Assembly (NCBI RefSeq): GCF_040869045.1
Contig: NC_090319.1
Span: forward strand, 373,751,601 to 373,815,600
Origin: Eurosta solidaginis
Lineage: Eukaryota > Arthropoda > Insecta > Diptera > Tephritidae
DNA: 64,000 bases
Reading direction: 5' to 3'
Positions within the stretch are counted from its first letter, which is position 1. Each line of letters begins with the position of its first letter. The notes under the pieces were generated by a model. The model was not told the DNA's origin. It was given only the letters and a program-made list of their open reading frames with translations, and ran no database searches. This document shows, piece by piece, positions 33,799 through 44,699 of the stretch. The position numbers and the translations under genes are program-made.

Positions 33799-34792
33799 CT
33801 AGCAGACCCGGCAGACGTTGTTCTGCCCTAAATTTGGCCTATGTGCATACAATTTAATAAGCTTTTTCGTCTAACTCTGCCCTACCCCTCTACAATTTTT
33901 CCTAATCTTTTTATTCACTCCTCCCTCCGTCTTTTTCGCTTAATCTCCATCTTCGTCTCATTCTATCTCTTTCTCAGTCTCCTTCTCTCTTTTCTCTTCT
34001 CTCAAGTTTTTCTCCTTCTTCTTCATCTCTTACTGCCAGTCCCAGAGGGTGGTATGCATTTTATTCCAGTCCCATTCCGAGTCTCAGCGTCAGTCCCAGT
34101 CCGTCTCTGGTATACTTCCTGGAAAAAAGCATCGTAAATACTAACATAGGCAAATTTATATACGAAATTTCAGGCAAATCGAATAGGACGTATGTAAATA
34201 GGTATGTGGGTATTATTAATTCTTGTCTTTATTTCGGCTTTGCATGCATATTTATCAGTTTTGCCAGGTTGCTGCGACTAAATCGAATATCACAATGAAC
34301 TTTAGAGCTCTCAGCAACAGCTTTCATTTGATATCCATATTGTATAAACGCATTCTAGGGGTACCCGGGGCCAAGTTTTAGGCTGTATCTCGAGACCCTA
34401 GCCTCCCAGTTGTATGAAAATTATCCTGTACTATAGCACTCATCAGCAGCTTTCATTTGACATCCATATTGTATAAACACATTCTAGGGGTATCCGGGTC
34501 CACGTTTGGGCCTATATATCGAGACCCTAGTTACCCAGGGGTATGAAAATTATCCTGTACTATAGCACTCATCAACAGCTTTCATTTGATATTCATATTG
34601 TATAAACAGATTCTAGGGGTACCCGGGTCTACGTTTTGATCTCAAGACCTTAGACACATAGCGAAAAAAAGGTAGACGTTGGCCGATTCTCAGACCTACC
34701 CAATATGCTCACAAAATTTCATGAGAATCGGTTCAGCCGTTTCGGCGGAGTTCAGCCTCCAAAACCCGGACAGAAGAATTTTATATATTAGA
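33799..34792 (-). mobile_element. Canonical Helitron (5'-TC...CTAG-3'), non-autonomous
   Basis: On the minus strand it begins TCTAATATATAAAATTCTTC and ends GCCGGGTCTGCTAG, the TC...CTRR signature. It sits between A and T: the empty site AAATAAATTAGCGGT is present in sister Helentrons at about 15178, 20427 and 60898, and here reads AAATAAA/element/TTAGCGGT with no duplication. 994 bp, no helicase. It holds a pyrimidine-rich tract (33880-34040) and three tandem satellite units. Confidence 0.85.
34321..34680 (+). repeat. 129-bp tandem repeats inside the Helitron, homologous to the Helentron satellite
   Basis: CTTTCATTTG recurs at 34321, 34450 and 34579, a 129-bp period. Units contain GATATCCATATTGTATAAAC, GCATTCTAGGGGTACCCGGG and TATCTCGAGACCCTAG. 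The order and spacing match the Helentron satellite (CTTTCATTTGATACCCATAT, CATTCTAGGGTCACCCCTGG, GCGATATCTCGAAA). Confidence 0.75.
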
Positions 34793-35518
34793 TTAGCGGT
34801 ACCCGAAAAATAATGATCTAGGTCACCCTGGTCCACATTTTGGTCGATATCTCGAAAACGCCTTCACATATACAACTAATGGCCACTCCCTTTTAAAACC
34901 ATCATTACCACCTTTCATTTGATACCCATATGGTACAAACACATTCTAGAGTCACCCCTGGCCCACTTTTATGGCGATATCTCGAAAAGGCGTTCACCTA
35001 TAGAACTAAGGCCCACTTCCTTTTAAAATACTCTTTAATGCCTTCTATTTGATACCCATGTCATACAAACACATTCCAGGGTTGCCCTAGGTTCATTTTC
35101 CTACATGGTGATTTTCCTTTATTTTGTCTCCAAAGCTCTCAGCTGAGGATGTAATGTTCGGTTACACCCGAACTTAATCTTCCTTACTTCTTTTTTGATA
35201 ATTTTCTTTGGACGCTACTGTATTGAAATTTTTCTCGGGAATGATTCTACATACCTCTCTACATATAAATCAAAGCAGCTGAGCTTCTCCTTATTATTTT
35301 TTTTTATCTTCCTCTGTATACATATACATATGTATGTATATATGTGCAACTAAAAGTAGGTCACGGATCACATATGTATAAGAAGCAATGTTGAGGTAGA
35401 TCAGGGATTAGGCTTCCACCAAAAAATTATGTTAGTAATTATGTAATCATAGCTAGTTGAATTTTAAAAAGATACTTTGGAATAAATAATTAAAACTCTT
35501 TGTTAGATATAAATTAAG

Positions 35519-35971
35519 GGTAATTCTATACGACAGCATGACACTGCTAATACGCGTCCAAAAATATTGAGAGAGGTGTGAAAAGACGCGTATTGACATC
35601 AGTATCAGTCAGTATCAGTTGGCGATTTTCATGTGGTTGTTATAATGTTGGGGTACCCACAAAAAAAATTGTGAACATAAGTGGTTTGCGCGGATATAGT
35701 TTTGGCCTCCAAACCGGTGTTTGACCCACCCAGGGTAATTTTTTATAAGCGCGGCCGAAGGCAGAAATGTGTTCTGCGCAAAAATACTGTGGATCCCACC
35801 CCCGGTTTCGGAGGGACCCGTGGGTAATTTTTAGGTTTTTCGTTAATATATTTTAAACTTTTCTTTTCCGGTTTCGGATTATTAATACTGATGCCAAGGC
35901 GCGCCGTTTGACACCTCTCTCGATATTTTTGGACGCGTATTAGCAGTGTCATGATGTCGTATAGAATTACC
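35519..35971. mobile_element. MITE with about 60-bp TIRs and an 8-bp target duplication
   Basis: Begins GGTAATTCTATACGACAGCA and ends with its near-perfect inverse, ATGTCGTATAGAATTACC. The arms extend through ACACTGCTAATACGCGTCC and GAGAGAGGTGT. Flanked by AAATTAAG (35511-35518) and AAATTAAA (35972-35979), an 8-bp duplication with one mismatch, as expected for hAT or P superfamilies. The core contains a CCCAGGGTAATTTTTTATAA/GCGCGGCCGAAGGC module also found at 16290 and 57400-57540. Confidence 0.75.
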
Positions 35972-36130
35972 AAATTAAATTTTTCTTTGGGAAAGAGACA
36001 TATATATGTATAATGAAAATAATTCTATTGAACATTATGATTGTAAATTTTCCAAAAGCAACACTTGAAATATTGAACATAGCTCATTTTTATTAGTTTC
36101 CGACTTTTTTCCATGTAATATATGTAATTA

Positions 36131-36262
36131 CTAGCCTTTACCCGCGGCCCCGTCCGCAAGGAGAAAATAAAATATATGTGCTATTCACGTTAGCCTGCTT
36201 ATCAAGTTATCTGTTTAAAAATTATTTTTGTCTAATGTATTTTATTTTTGTAATTTAGTAAA
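36131..36262 (-). mobile_element. Truncated Helitron 3' end
   Basis: ACTAGCCTTTACCCGCGGCC on this strand is, in reverse, a GC-rich stretch ending CTAG(T), as in Helitron 3' ends. Only about 130 bp remain before the adjoining Helentron. Confidence 0.4.
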
Positions 36263-36264
36263 AA

Positions 36265-37869
36265 CAAGTAAGGAAGGCTAAGTTTGGTTGTAACCGAACA
36301 TTACATCCTCAGCTGAGAGCTTTGGAGACAAAATAAAGGAAAATCACCATGTAGGAAAATGAACCTAGGGCAACCCTGGAATGTGTTTGTATGACATGGG
36401 TATCAAATAGAAGGTATTAAAGAGTATTTTAAGAGGAAGTGGGACATAGTTCCATAGATGGACGCCATTTAGGGATATCGCCATAAAGGTGGACCAGGCC
36501 TGACTCTAGAATTTGTTTGTACGATATGGGTATCAAATGAAATGTGTTAATGATAATTTTAAAAGGGAGTGGGCCTAAGTTCTATAGGTGGACGCCTTTT
36601 CGAGATATCGCCATAAAGGTGGACCAGGGGTGACTCTAGAATATGTTTGTACGATATGGGTATCAAATGGAAGGTATTAAAGAGTATTTTAAGAGGAAGT
36701 GGGCCATAGTTCTATAGATGGACGCCATTTAGGGATATCGCCATAAAGGTGGACCAGGCCTGACTCTAGAATTTGTTTGTACGATATGGGTATCAAATGA
36801 AATGTGTTAATGATAATTTTAAAAGGGGGTGGGCCTAAGTTCTATAGGTGGACGCCTTTTCGAGATATCGCCATAAAGGTGGACCAGGGGTGACTCCAGA
36901 ATTTATTTTATACGATATGGGTATCAAATAAAAGGTATTAATGAGTATTTAAAAGGGCGTGGGCCTAAGTTCTATAGATGGACGCCTTTTCGAGATATCG
37001 CCATAAAGATGGACCAGGGGTGACTCTAGAATTTGTTTGTACGATATGAGTATCAAATGAAAGGTGTTAATGAGTATTTTAAAAGGGAGTGGGCCCTAGT
37101 GCTATAGGTGGATGCCTTTTCGAGATGTCGCCATAAAGGTGGACCAGGGGTGACTCCAGAATTTATTTTATACGATATGGGTATCAAATAAAAGGTATTA
37201 ATGAGTATTTTAAAAGGGCGTGGGCCTTAGTTCTATATGTGGACGCCTTTTCGAGATATCGCCATAAAGATGGACCAGGGGTGACTCTAGAATTTGTTTG
37301 TACGATATGGGTATCAAATGAAAGGTGTTAATGAGTATTTTAAAAGGGAGTGGTCCTTAGTTCTATAGGTGGATGCCTTCTCGAGATGTGGCCATAAAGG
37401 TGGGCCAGGGGTGACTCTAGAATTTTTTTGTACGATATGGGTATCAAATGAAAGGTGTTAATGAGTATTTTAAAAGGGCGTGGGCCTTAGTTCTATAGGT
37501 GGACGCCTTTTCGAGAAATCGCCATAAAGGTGGCCCAGGGGTGACTCTAGAATTTGTTTGTACATTACGGGTATCAAAAGAAAGGTGTTAATGAGTATTT
37601 TAAAATGGCGTGGGCCTTAGTTCTATGGGTGGACGCCTTTTCGGGATACCGCCATAAACGTGGACCAGGGGTGACTCTAGAATGCGTTTGTACAATATGG
37701 GTATCAAATGAAAGGTGTTAATGAGTATTTTAAAATGGCGTGGGCCTTAGTTCTATAGGTGGACGCCTTTTCGAGATATCGCCATAAAGGTTGACCAGGG
37801 GTGACTCTAGAATGTGTTTGTACGATATGGGTATCAAATTAAAGGTATTAATGAGGGTTTTAAAAGGGA
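36265..37869 (-). mobile_element. Helentron 3' part with about 11 satellite units, truncated
   Basis: Reverse orientation: CAAGTAAGGAAGGC, a hairpin region, then ACATCCTCAGCTGAGAGC and tandem satellite units (GCCATAAAGGTGGACCAGGG landmark) to 37869. Units of two types alternate at 36480-36900. The element body and 5' end are absent; unrelated sequence follows abruptly. Confidence 0.75.
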
Positions 37870-38004
37870 TAACAAAAGTGGCATTGATTCAATGATTAAG
37901 GCAGATCAACTTGCAACATTCCAAATTTGCCTCGTATATCCTAACGGTCTTCCTTAGGAGGGAAGTCATTGATACCTGCCGCCTGCCCGAACAGTGGGTC
38001 TAGT

Positions 38005-38300
38005 GCTGCTGCGTCCTACTCCTTTTAATTTTCCCTATAAATTGGCGGGACGGGACGGGTTTTATGTCGACGCCGAACGGCATCTGCAAGGTAGATAAAT
38101 GTTCACTGAGGCGGTTTTCATAGCAGAAATATACTCGGAGTGTTTGCCAAAAACGGCCGATGGGCGAACCTGCTTAGGAAAACTTTTTCCTTATTAAAAA
38201 AAACATTTTTTCGGACTTTCCATGTTCTTTTCCCTAGACTTGAACCCAGAACCTTCGGTGTGGTAGGCGTAGCGTACTACCACCACTCCATGGCAGGCAG
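38005..38300 (-). mobile_element. tRNA-derived SINE
   Basis: Minus strand from 38300 carries GGAGTGGTGGTAGTACGCTA and then GGGTTCAAGTC (38237-38247), resembling Pol III A and B boxes in tRNA-like spacing. A tRNA-unrelated body follows, with CGGCCGTTTTTGGCAAACAC and GCCGTTCGGCGTCGAC, running to AATTAAAAGGAGTAGGACGC. The arrangement matches dispersed SINEs I recall from tephritid genomes; exact ends and duplications were not resolved. Confidence 0.6.
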
Positions 38301-38359
38301 CACATATGAAGAAGGTAAACCGTGGGCGCGTATTCTCATTAGGAATTCATTCCGGGGGG

Positions 38360-38870
38360 AAAGGTGCGGTTCGAGTTAATAACGGTATACAAATCTACAA
38401 CGACGGCTTCAAAATGGGCTCGGGTGTGGGGCTAGAATTTGTTCTCTCATTCAAACTGCCGCCATACTGTAGTGTGCTTCAAGCATAAGTCCTCGCGATT
38501 TTGCTAGACTGCAAATGACTAGAGGTTTCGAATGTAACTTCCAACGAGTCTTTTTTTCTGACAGCCAAGCAGCAATAAAGTCGCCAGCTGCAACATACAC
38601 TATCTCAAAGCAGTAGGGGCGACTTTTAGCTGCGTTAGCAAAAACTCTAAAAATATCGAATATCTGGTATCTGGGTCATACTGGAATCGAAAGAAAAGTG
38701 TGTAAAGGATCTGTGTAAGGAAACGAGGAATAACCAGCGGCAAGTAGTCATCCTCTATGCGCAGATCTAGGGCCGATACCTATACACTTAAAGCGATATA
38801 AAACGGTTATTGAGCATGCATGCATGCGGAGAAGTTGGATATTCCTCATGATGACCTCTCATTTCCCTCC
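38360..38870 (+). pseudogene. LINE RNase H remnant
   Basis: Degenerate plus-strand reading: IQIYNDGFKMGSGVG (YTDGS box), FKLPPYCSVLQA (the C-S-V-x-x-A-E block) and SFFLTAKQQ (Asp block mutated). It continues with stops toward a VWVPGHTGIE-like region near 38670. Same domain as at 10572-10913 but a different lineage. Clearly inactive. Confidence 0.55.
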
Positions 38871-38883
38871 GCTATTCTAAATT

Positions 38884-39705
38884 AAAACAAGTAAGGACCG
38901 GACTGTCTTCGGCTGCGCCGAAGACTTCATACCTTTCATGAATGGGGCTGAACAATAATCTTATCCCGTTCGTAATCCCCAAATAATCAGATGTATAAGA
39001 TAAGAAATATATACGGAACAGATGTACATACCTAAACTATTTTTGAGATAAATATAAAATAAAAAATGGCAAAAAACACCCTTATCTGAACGATCGGTTG
39101 TATGAGATATATATTATATATAGCTCCGATCGAAATGATTTTTACAGGAAATCTTCTATGATATATTAGAATATATATCAACAAGTTTCACGTTTTTATA
39201 TTGGAAACTATTGGAGAAATGGCCAAAAATCTTTCTATCTGAACGATCGGTTGTATGGGATATATACTATATATAGCTCCGATCAAAGTAATTTTTTCAG
39301 CAAATCTTTTATGATATATTAAAATATATATCACCGAGATTCACGTTTATACTTTCTAAATGGCGGCAGGAATGACCAAAATCGTCTTATCTGAACGATC
39401 AGTTGTATGGGAGATATATGTTATAGTGGTCCTATCCTACCGGATTCGAAAAATGTCTAATATAATACAAAAATACATCCTTGTGCTAAACTTCATTGAG
39501 ATATCTCAAAATTTGAGGGACTAGTTTGCGTTCAAACAGACAGACGGACGGACAGAGGGACGGACAGGCGGACATGGCTATATCAACTCAGTTCGTCGCC
39601 CTGAGCAATTCGGTATACTTAATGGTGAGTCTATCTTCTATATTTCTCAACGTTACAAACATCGGACCAAAGTTAATATACCATTTCATGTTCATGAAAG
39701 GTTTA
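38884..39705 (-). mobile_element. Second Helentron-like family (H2), copy 1
   Basis: Reverse orientation. The 3' end has ACAAGTAAGGACCGG and a strong hairpin, GTCTTCGGCTGCGCCGAAGAC less one outer base pair. Two to three tandem units with GAACGATCGGTTGTATG and TATATAGCTCCGATC follow, then a GACAGACGGACGGACAGAGG core and the opposite terminus TTTCATGTTCATGAAAGG. The layout parallels H1 (hairpin, CAAGTAAGG, internal tandem units, GTCC core) with different sequence. Confidence 0.65.
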
Positions 39706-40083
39706 AAAATATATAAGATGTTCTTTGGCTTTGTATTTAAAGTTGGTTCAAACACATCCTGTAAGGCAAATTCAGCATAAGAAGCAGTAGGGTTCAAAAA
39801 CCGGCGTTATGATTATTTGTAAATAAATTTCTTGCCAGTGAGTATAAATAACTTACAGTAAAGTAGACAGAAATCTTGAGAGCAAATTAAACACTAATTT
39901 TGGTTTGAAAATATCGATTTCGAAGTTATGCTAAAAAAGAAAGCATTTATTAAATGCACCAAAAAAAGTTAAACTTTGGTTTTCTTATAATTATTTTCCA
40001 GCATATAACAAACAATTTATAAGCAAACTAAAAAGTACTCATACCAACATGTACTCACATATCGACATTCAATTATTATTATT
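39706..40083. other. Spacer
   Basis: No supported gene or repeat seen. Confidence 0.35.
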
Positions 40084-40503
40084 AGGGGGACTCATTAAAG
40101 CATATAAATTTATAAGGTGTAAAATTATATCCATTTACACACGCTGTTATATGAACGCACCTAGTAATATTCTTGATAAACTTAATTGTCGAATAGCTGT
40201 ATTATTGCCAAAAAAAATGTTTGATTGTTATACAAATTAAAAAAATGCCAAGATTAAGTGAAAAAGCAAAACTAAAACATCTTTACTATGAAATTTTTGT
40301 AAATGACTTGCTGATGTCGAAGATTTCTGATGAAAAGACGGCAATTATGTTTGGATGGTTGCATTCCTTTGAGTTTACCGCGTTTACACAATGAAATGCG
40401 CGCGTAAATTTATACAAATTGTGTAAATGATTTTTCATACAAAATTTGACAGTTCGTTTACGCACAAGTTATAAGGCATTTATAAGGTTAAATGAGTCCC
40501 CCT
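40084..40503 (+). mobile_element. MITE-sized TIR element, Harbinger-like
   Basis: Termini AGGGGGACTCATTAAAG and TTAAATGAGTCCCCCT are inverted, with further TATAAA/TTATAA matches inward. ATT flanks both sides (40081-40083 and 40504-40506); the duplication length is ambiguous. It is 420 bp and contains a 49-codon reading frame. Confidence 0.65.
40245..40394 (+). pseudogene. Short reading frame inside the TIR element
   Basis: 49 codons starting MPRLSEKAKLKHLYYEIFVN and ending EFTAFTQ. The basic/helical start resembles the N-terminus of proteins encoded by PIF/Harbinger-type elements, so it may be a leftover from the autonomous parent. Weak identification. Confidence 0.35.
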
Positions 40504-41412
40504 ATTAACTCGTTTGGCACATTTGTCGTGTTGTGATCAGTATTTTCTTGAAAATTTTTATTGCCAGCTATGACATGTGAAAGTAATTCATTCATGCATG
40601 ATACGAGTACGTTTAAAAAGTAGACACCCAATATTAGCTGTGATCTCTTATTATAAATAAATAAAAATGTACATATGTATTAATGGATGTGATTTGATCA
40701 CTGCAAATATATGTAGGTGAGTACATGGGTAAAATTGTTGGCCACATCAAAGCCAGTTTTTGAAATTAAATCGTTTTATTCCATTGTTAAAATGAAAGGT
40801 TAGATATTGGTGTAATAAAAAGAAAAAATAATGACACACAAGAAAGAGAATTTATAATTTGTTATTAATTGTAGCTAAAAAATTTCATGTGAAATATAGC
40901 ACAACCTGTGAAAGAAATCATGTATCTATGTGTACATACCTACACATAAAACTTGCAAAGCTTTCTTAAAAAATGTATGCAATTCTGCAGCAGTTTTCAT
41001 AAAAGCACTATCTTTCATAAAAGTAATTCTTTAAGAAAAAACTAACATAATTGTCTACAAATTACAAATCAGAAAAACTATTGAAAGGAGGTTTTGGACG
41101 AAATATATTGAATAGCCCTGCAAAAAATCGTGCGATATATCTCTAAAGAGAGCGGTCTGCGATTGATCCCTTTTGTCCACATTGGGCTATAATTGATCCC
41201 CTATAGTGCCTTTTGGATATATATGTCATCAGTCAGTTTGAAATTTATGTAGCCAATTGAAAAAAACTAAAAATATTACAAACAAACAGCAACAAATTTA
41301 ATAAAATAAATAAATAAATAAAATATTTATACCGAACCTAAAATACTAGGACCACATGTTTCATTATCGTAATATTTGTTTTGTTTTTATTATTCTACAA
41401 CACCAATATGAA
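40504..41412. other. Spacer, no gene seen
   Basis: AT-rich sequence without recognisable coding or repeat structure. Confidence 0.35.
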
Positions 41413-42615
41413 ACAAGTAAGGACGGGACAGCCGAACACTTCATACCTTTCATGAATGGGACTCAACATATCTTATCCCGTTCGTAATCTCCAAATAATC
41501 GGATGTATAAGATAAGAAATATATAGTGAACAGATGTACATACCTAAACGATTTTTAAGATAAATATAAAATAAAAAATGGCAAAAACCCCCTTATCTGA
41601 AAGATCGGTTGTATGGAATATATATTATATTTAGCTCCGATCGAAATGATTTTTACAGGAAAACTTCTATGATATATTGCAATATATATCACCAAGTTTC
41701 ACGTTTTTATATTGGAATCTAAGGGAGAAATGGCCAAAAATCTTTCTATCTGAACGATCGGTTGTATGGGATAGGTATATACTATATACATATAGCTCGG
41801 ATCTAAGTGATTTTTTCAGGAAATCTTCTATGATATATTAGAATAAATATCACCAAGTTTAACGTTTTTATATTGGAAACTAAGGAAGAAATAGCTAAAA
41901 ATCTTTCTATCTGAACGATCGGTTGTATGGAATATATATTATATATAGCTCCTAGTTTAACGTTTTTATATTGGAAATTAAGGGAGAAATTACCAAAGAT
42001 CTTTCTATATGAACGATCGGTTGTATGGGATATATACTATATATAGCTCCGATCGAAGTGATTTTCTCAGAAAATCTTCTATGCTATATTAAAATATATC
42101 ACCGAGTTTCACATTATACTTTCTAAATTAAGGGAGAAATGGCCAAAAATCTTTCTATCTGAACGATCGGTTTTATGGTATATAACTATATATAGATAGC
42201 TCCAATCAAAGTGATTTTTTCAGGATATCTTCTACGGTATATTAGAATATATATCACCGAGTTTCACGTTTATACTTTCTAAATTGCGGCATGAATGACC
42301 AAAATCGTCTTATCTGAACGATCGGTTGTATGGGAGATATATGTTATAGTGGTCCGAACCTACCGGAGCCGACAAATGTCTAATATAATACAAAAATACA
42401 TCCTTGTGGCAAATTTCATTGAGATATCTCAAAATTTGAGGAAATAGTTTGCGTTCAAACAGACAGACGGACGGACAGACGGACATGGCTATATGACCTC
42501 AGTTCGTCTCCCTGATCAATTCGGTATACTTAATGGTGAGCCTATCTTCTATATTTCTCAACGTTAAAAATATCGGAACAAAGTTAATATACCATATCAT
42601 GTTCATGAAAGGTAT
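41413..42615 (-). mobile_element. Second Helentron-like family (H2), copy 2
   Basis: Reverse orientation. ACAAGTAAGGACGGGACAGC at the 3' end, then about five tandem units of roughly 120-180 bp (landmarks CTTTCTATCTGAACGATCGG, TATAGCTCCGATCGAAGTGA, AGTTTCACGTTT). A GACAGACGGACGGACAGACG core and the terminal TATCATGTTCATGAAAGGTA follow. More units than copy 1. Confidence 0.65.
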
Positions 42616-42628
42616 AAAAAATAAAAAT

Positions 42629-42840
42629 ATTTCAGTACGGGTAGAAAGAAGACTTGTCCGACAGTACCCATGGGGGAACAGAAGAGACTTGTCTGACTAT
42701 GCCCGTAAAGGCACGAAGTGAATATATCCGACACTACCCGAATGGATACAAAACGGGCTTGTCGAACATTTCCCACAGGAGTAAAAAGAAGAAGTGTCGA
42801 ACAGTACAGAAAGGATCTGTCCGACAATCCCCGTAGAGGG
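42629..42840 (+). repeat. Degenerate tandem repeat, about 35-37 bp period
   Basis: Roughly six diverged copies of GAAGACTTGTCCGACAGTAC-CCGT, e.g. at 42643, 42685, 42719, 42757, 42797 and 42819. No gene. Directly adjacent to the H2 copy. Confidence 0.55.
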
Positions 42841-42847
42841 AGAGAGA

Positions 42848-43015
42848 GTGGTCATACCAAATCGTTCCCGAGATGCTCGGGCTAGTACCTTTATAGTTAT
42901 TGTTACCGGAACATACCGGATGATCGGTGCCTCTTTATTCAGCCCAAAGGTGCTTTTTCTCGTTTCTGTTGTTGTTTTACAGCAAAAATATTCACCAAAG
43001 GCTTAGGAAGCTTTA
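42848..43015 (-). mobile_element. Decayed 3' end of a dispersed non-LTR element
   Basis: GGTCATACCAAATCGTTCCC, CGAGATGCTCGGGCTAG, GTTACCGGAACATACCGGAT and TGTTGTTGTTTTACAG in this order resemble, in reverse, a dispersed sequence I recall from higher flies that ends in (ACA)n. Low certainty. Confidence 0.35.
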
Positions 43016-44134
43016 TGGGTAAGAGCAGTCTATTTCGTATCCTTCTCGTTTTTGCTCTGCTTGTAATAGCGGTCCGCTCCCACATCGATTTATCTGACTA
43101 AGCGTTTTCAGTGAGTCGGTCTCAACCGTCTATTATTAAATATGGGGGAGAGGAGCGCCCGCAAAGTAACTCTCCTCTTTGAGGTAAAGCCACTTACCGG
43201 TGAAGAATTTGTTATGTTACTTGTTCCGTACTCGAACCTTTGTTATGGTACCGCCTGTCCTTTTCCTACCTTTGTTTCACGTCCGCCATGTACGATAGAG
43301 GAGGACTGTGTCGGATGTACGCACACGTGCCCTCTTTTGCTTCGAGCGTGTACATAAATAAATGTAAATTTCAGCTCGACTATAATATTTGTTGGGTCAG
43401 TTACTTTTCTTGTGGCACGTTAAAACAAACAAATAGAACCAATAAAAGACGACACGTACAATATCAGGACGACACGTACAATGTCAAGTAGAAATATGTA
43501 CGTAAAATCCACAGACAGATAAAGCGACATGAGCGAAGAAATCTCAGTGCATGCAAGTCCAATAAATTAATCATATTTAATCATCCGTCTTCGAATCATA
43601 AGTACTCATACTCGAGGCTACTCTCACTGCATAAACATTTTACATTCACTTTAGCCATTGCTTGTTATCCAAATGGCCATTCCCTAATATGAGTATGAGT
43701 ATTTGCTATCTTTTCGACTTTTTAGAGTAAATAAATGTGTGAGTAAAATTAAATATTCACAACATGAGTGATAATGCAAAAAGTGCGCCATCTGCCTATT
43801 GTTGTTTTTATATGGACGCGTTAGTTATAGCCGACAGCCATTCATCAAGAGGTTCATAACCTTTGTTAGGTTTTTATGTTTTTGACAGCTACTTCTATTG
43901 CTAGCGGGTTTATAATGATGCCTGTCCGTTTATTTTGAATTTTTTTTGGCTTTTGCATTCATACTAAATGGCGCTTATTCATTCACTTTCAATAAGTGCT
44001 TTAGGGCTGGCCAATTATGGTGCTAATGTCTTATTTTAGCTGTTAAGACATCGTTTAGCTCTTCACGACGTCGTCGTATTTGTAAGAGCTCATAATAGTC
44101 TACGATGACAATACAACTGGCACAACAAAAAAGC
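43016..44134. other. Spacer with one short direct repeat
   Basis: No gene recognised. GACGACACGTACAAT occurs twice, 20 bp apart (43448 and 43468). Confidence 0.4.
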
Positions 44135-44699
44135 GGTGAGATCAGGCCGTATTAAAGATTTACGAGGCCCGGGACTAAAACGAATATGGGGCCCACCTAA
44201 GGGGAGCAAAATATGATCATTTTATTACCTTTATATTCAGGCCTGTTCTGAATTCCGACTCGTTTTGAAAAGTAAAACGAGGCTGATTCCGTGTCGAGTT
44301 CTTTTTGGTGTTCTCAATTCCGATTGAAACAAAGTCGATTTCGAATCGTATTCATTTCGAGTCGATAATCAAGCGAAACAGCTGTTTTTATTTAATTTGG
44401 TTTTATATAATTAAAATTGTTCAAAAATTTGAACAAAATGCCAGTACCAATGGTTTTCGGAAATGCGGAGGCCAGAAGACGTGCAATTGTGCATAAAAAT
44501 CGCAAAAATCGATCGATCGAAATTGAGAACACGTCGGTTTCCTTTCGACTAAAATCGCTTTGTTTAGCTTGGAAATTTTTTGATAGGAATTTTCAAATTA
44601 AGATTTGTTATTATACTAAATAAACAAATAACCCAACAAACAGTTGTTATAAATCTTCCAAATAAAATGATTAATTTAATAAAACTTATTTGTGGGAAA

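Larger units (their letters stand above)
33292..35190 (+). mobile_element. Helentron/DINE-1-like element split by a Helitron
   Basis: Starts CATACTCAGCGTGCTTTGCA, with (GTCC)n at 33436, the CGATATCGATAATTTCG block and an internal deletion near 33672. The body is interrupted at 33799-34792 by a canonical Helitron, then resumes TTAGCGGTACC. Two satellite units and the GTTCGGTTACACCCGAAC hairpin follow, ending CTTCCTTACTTC. Confidence 0.75.

Noticed and set aside
38160..38320. A tRNA gene on the minus strand.
   Set aside because: A/B-box-like sequence is present but the cloverleaf is not complete and a SINE body follows; called as a SINE.
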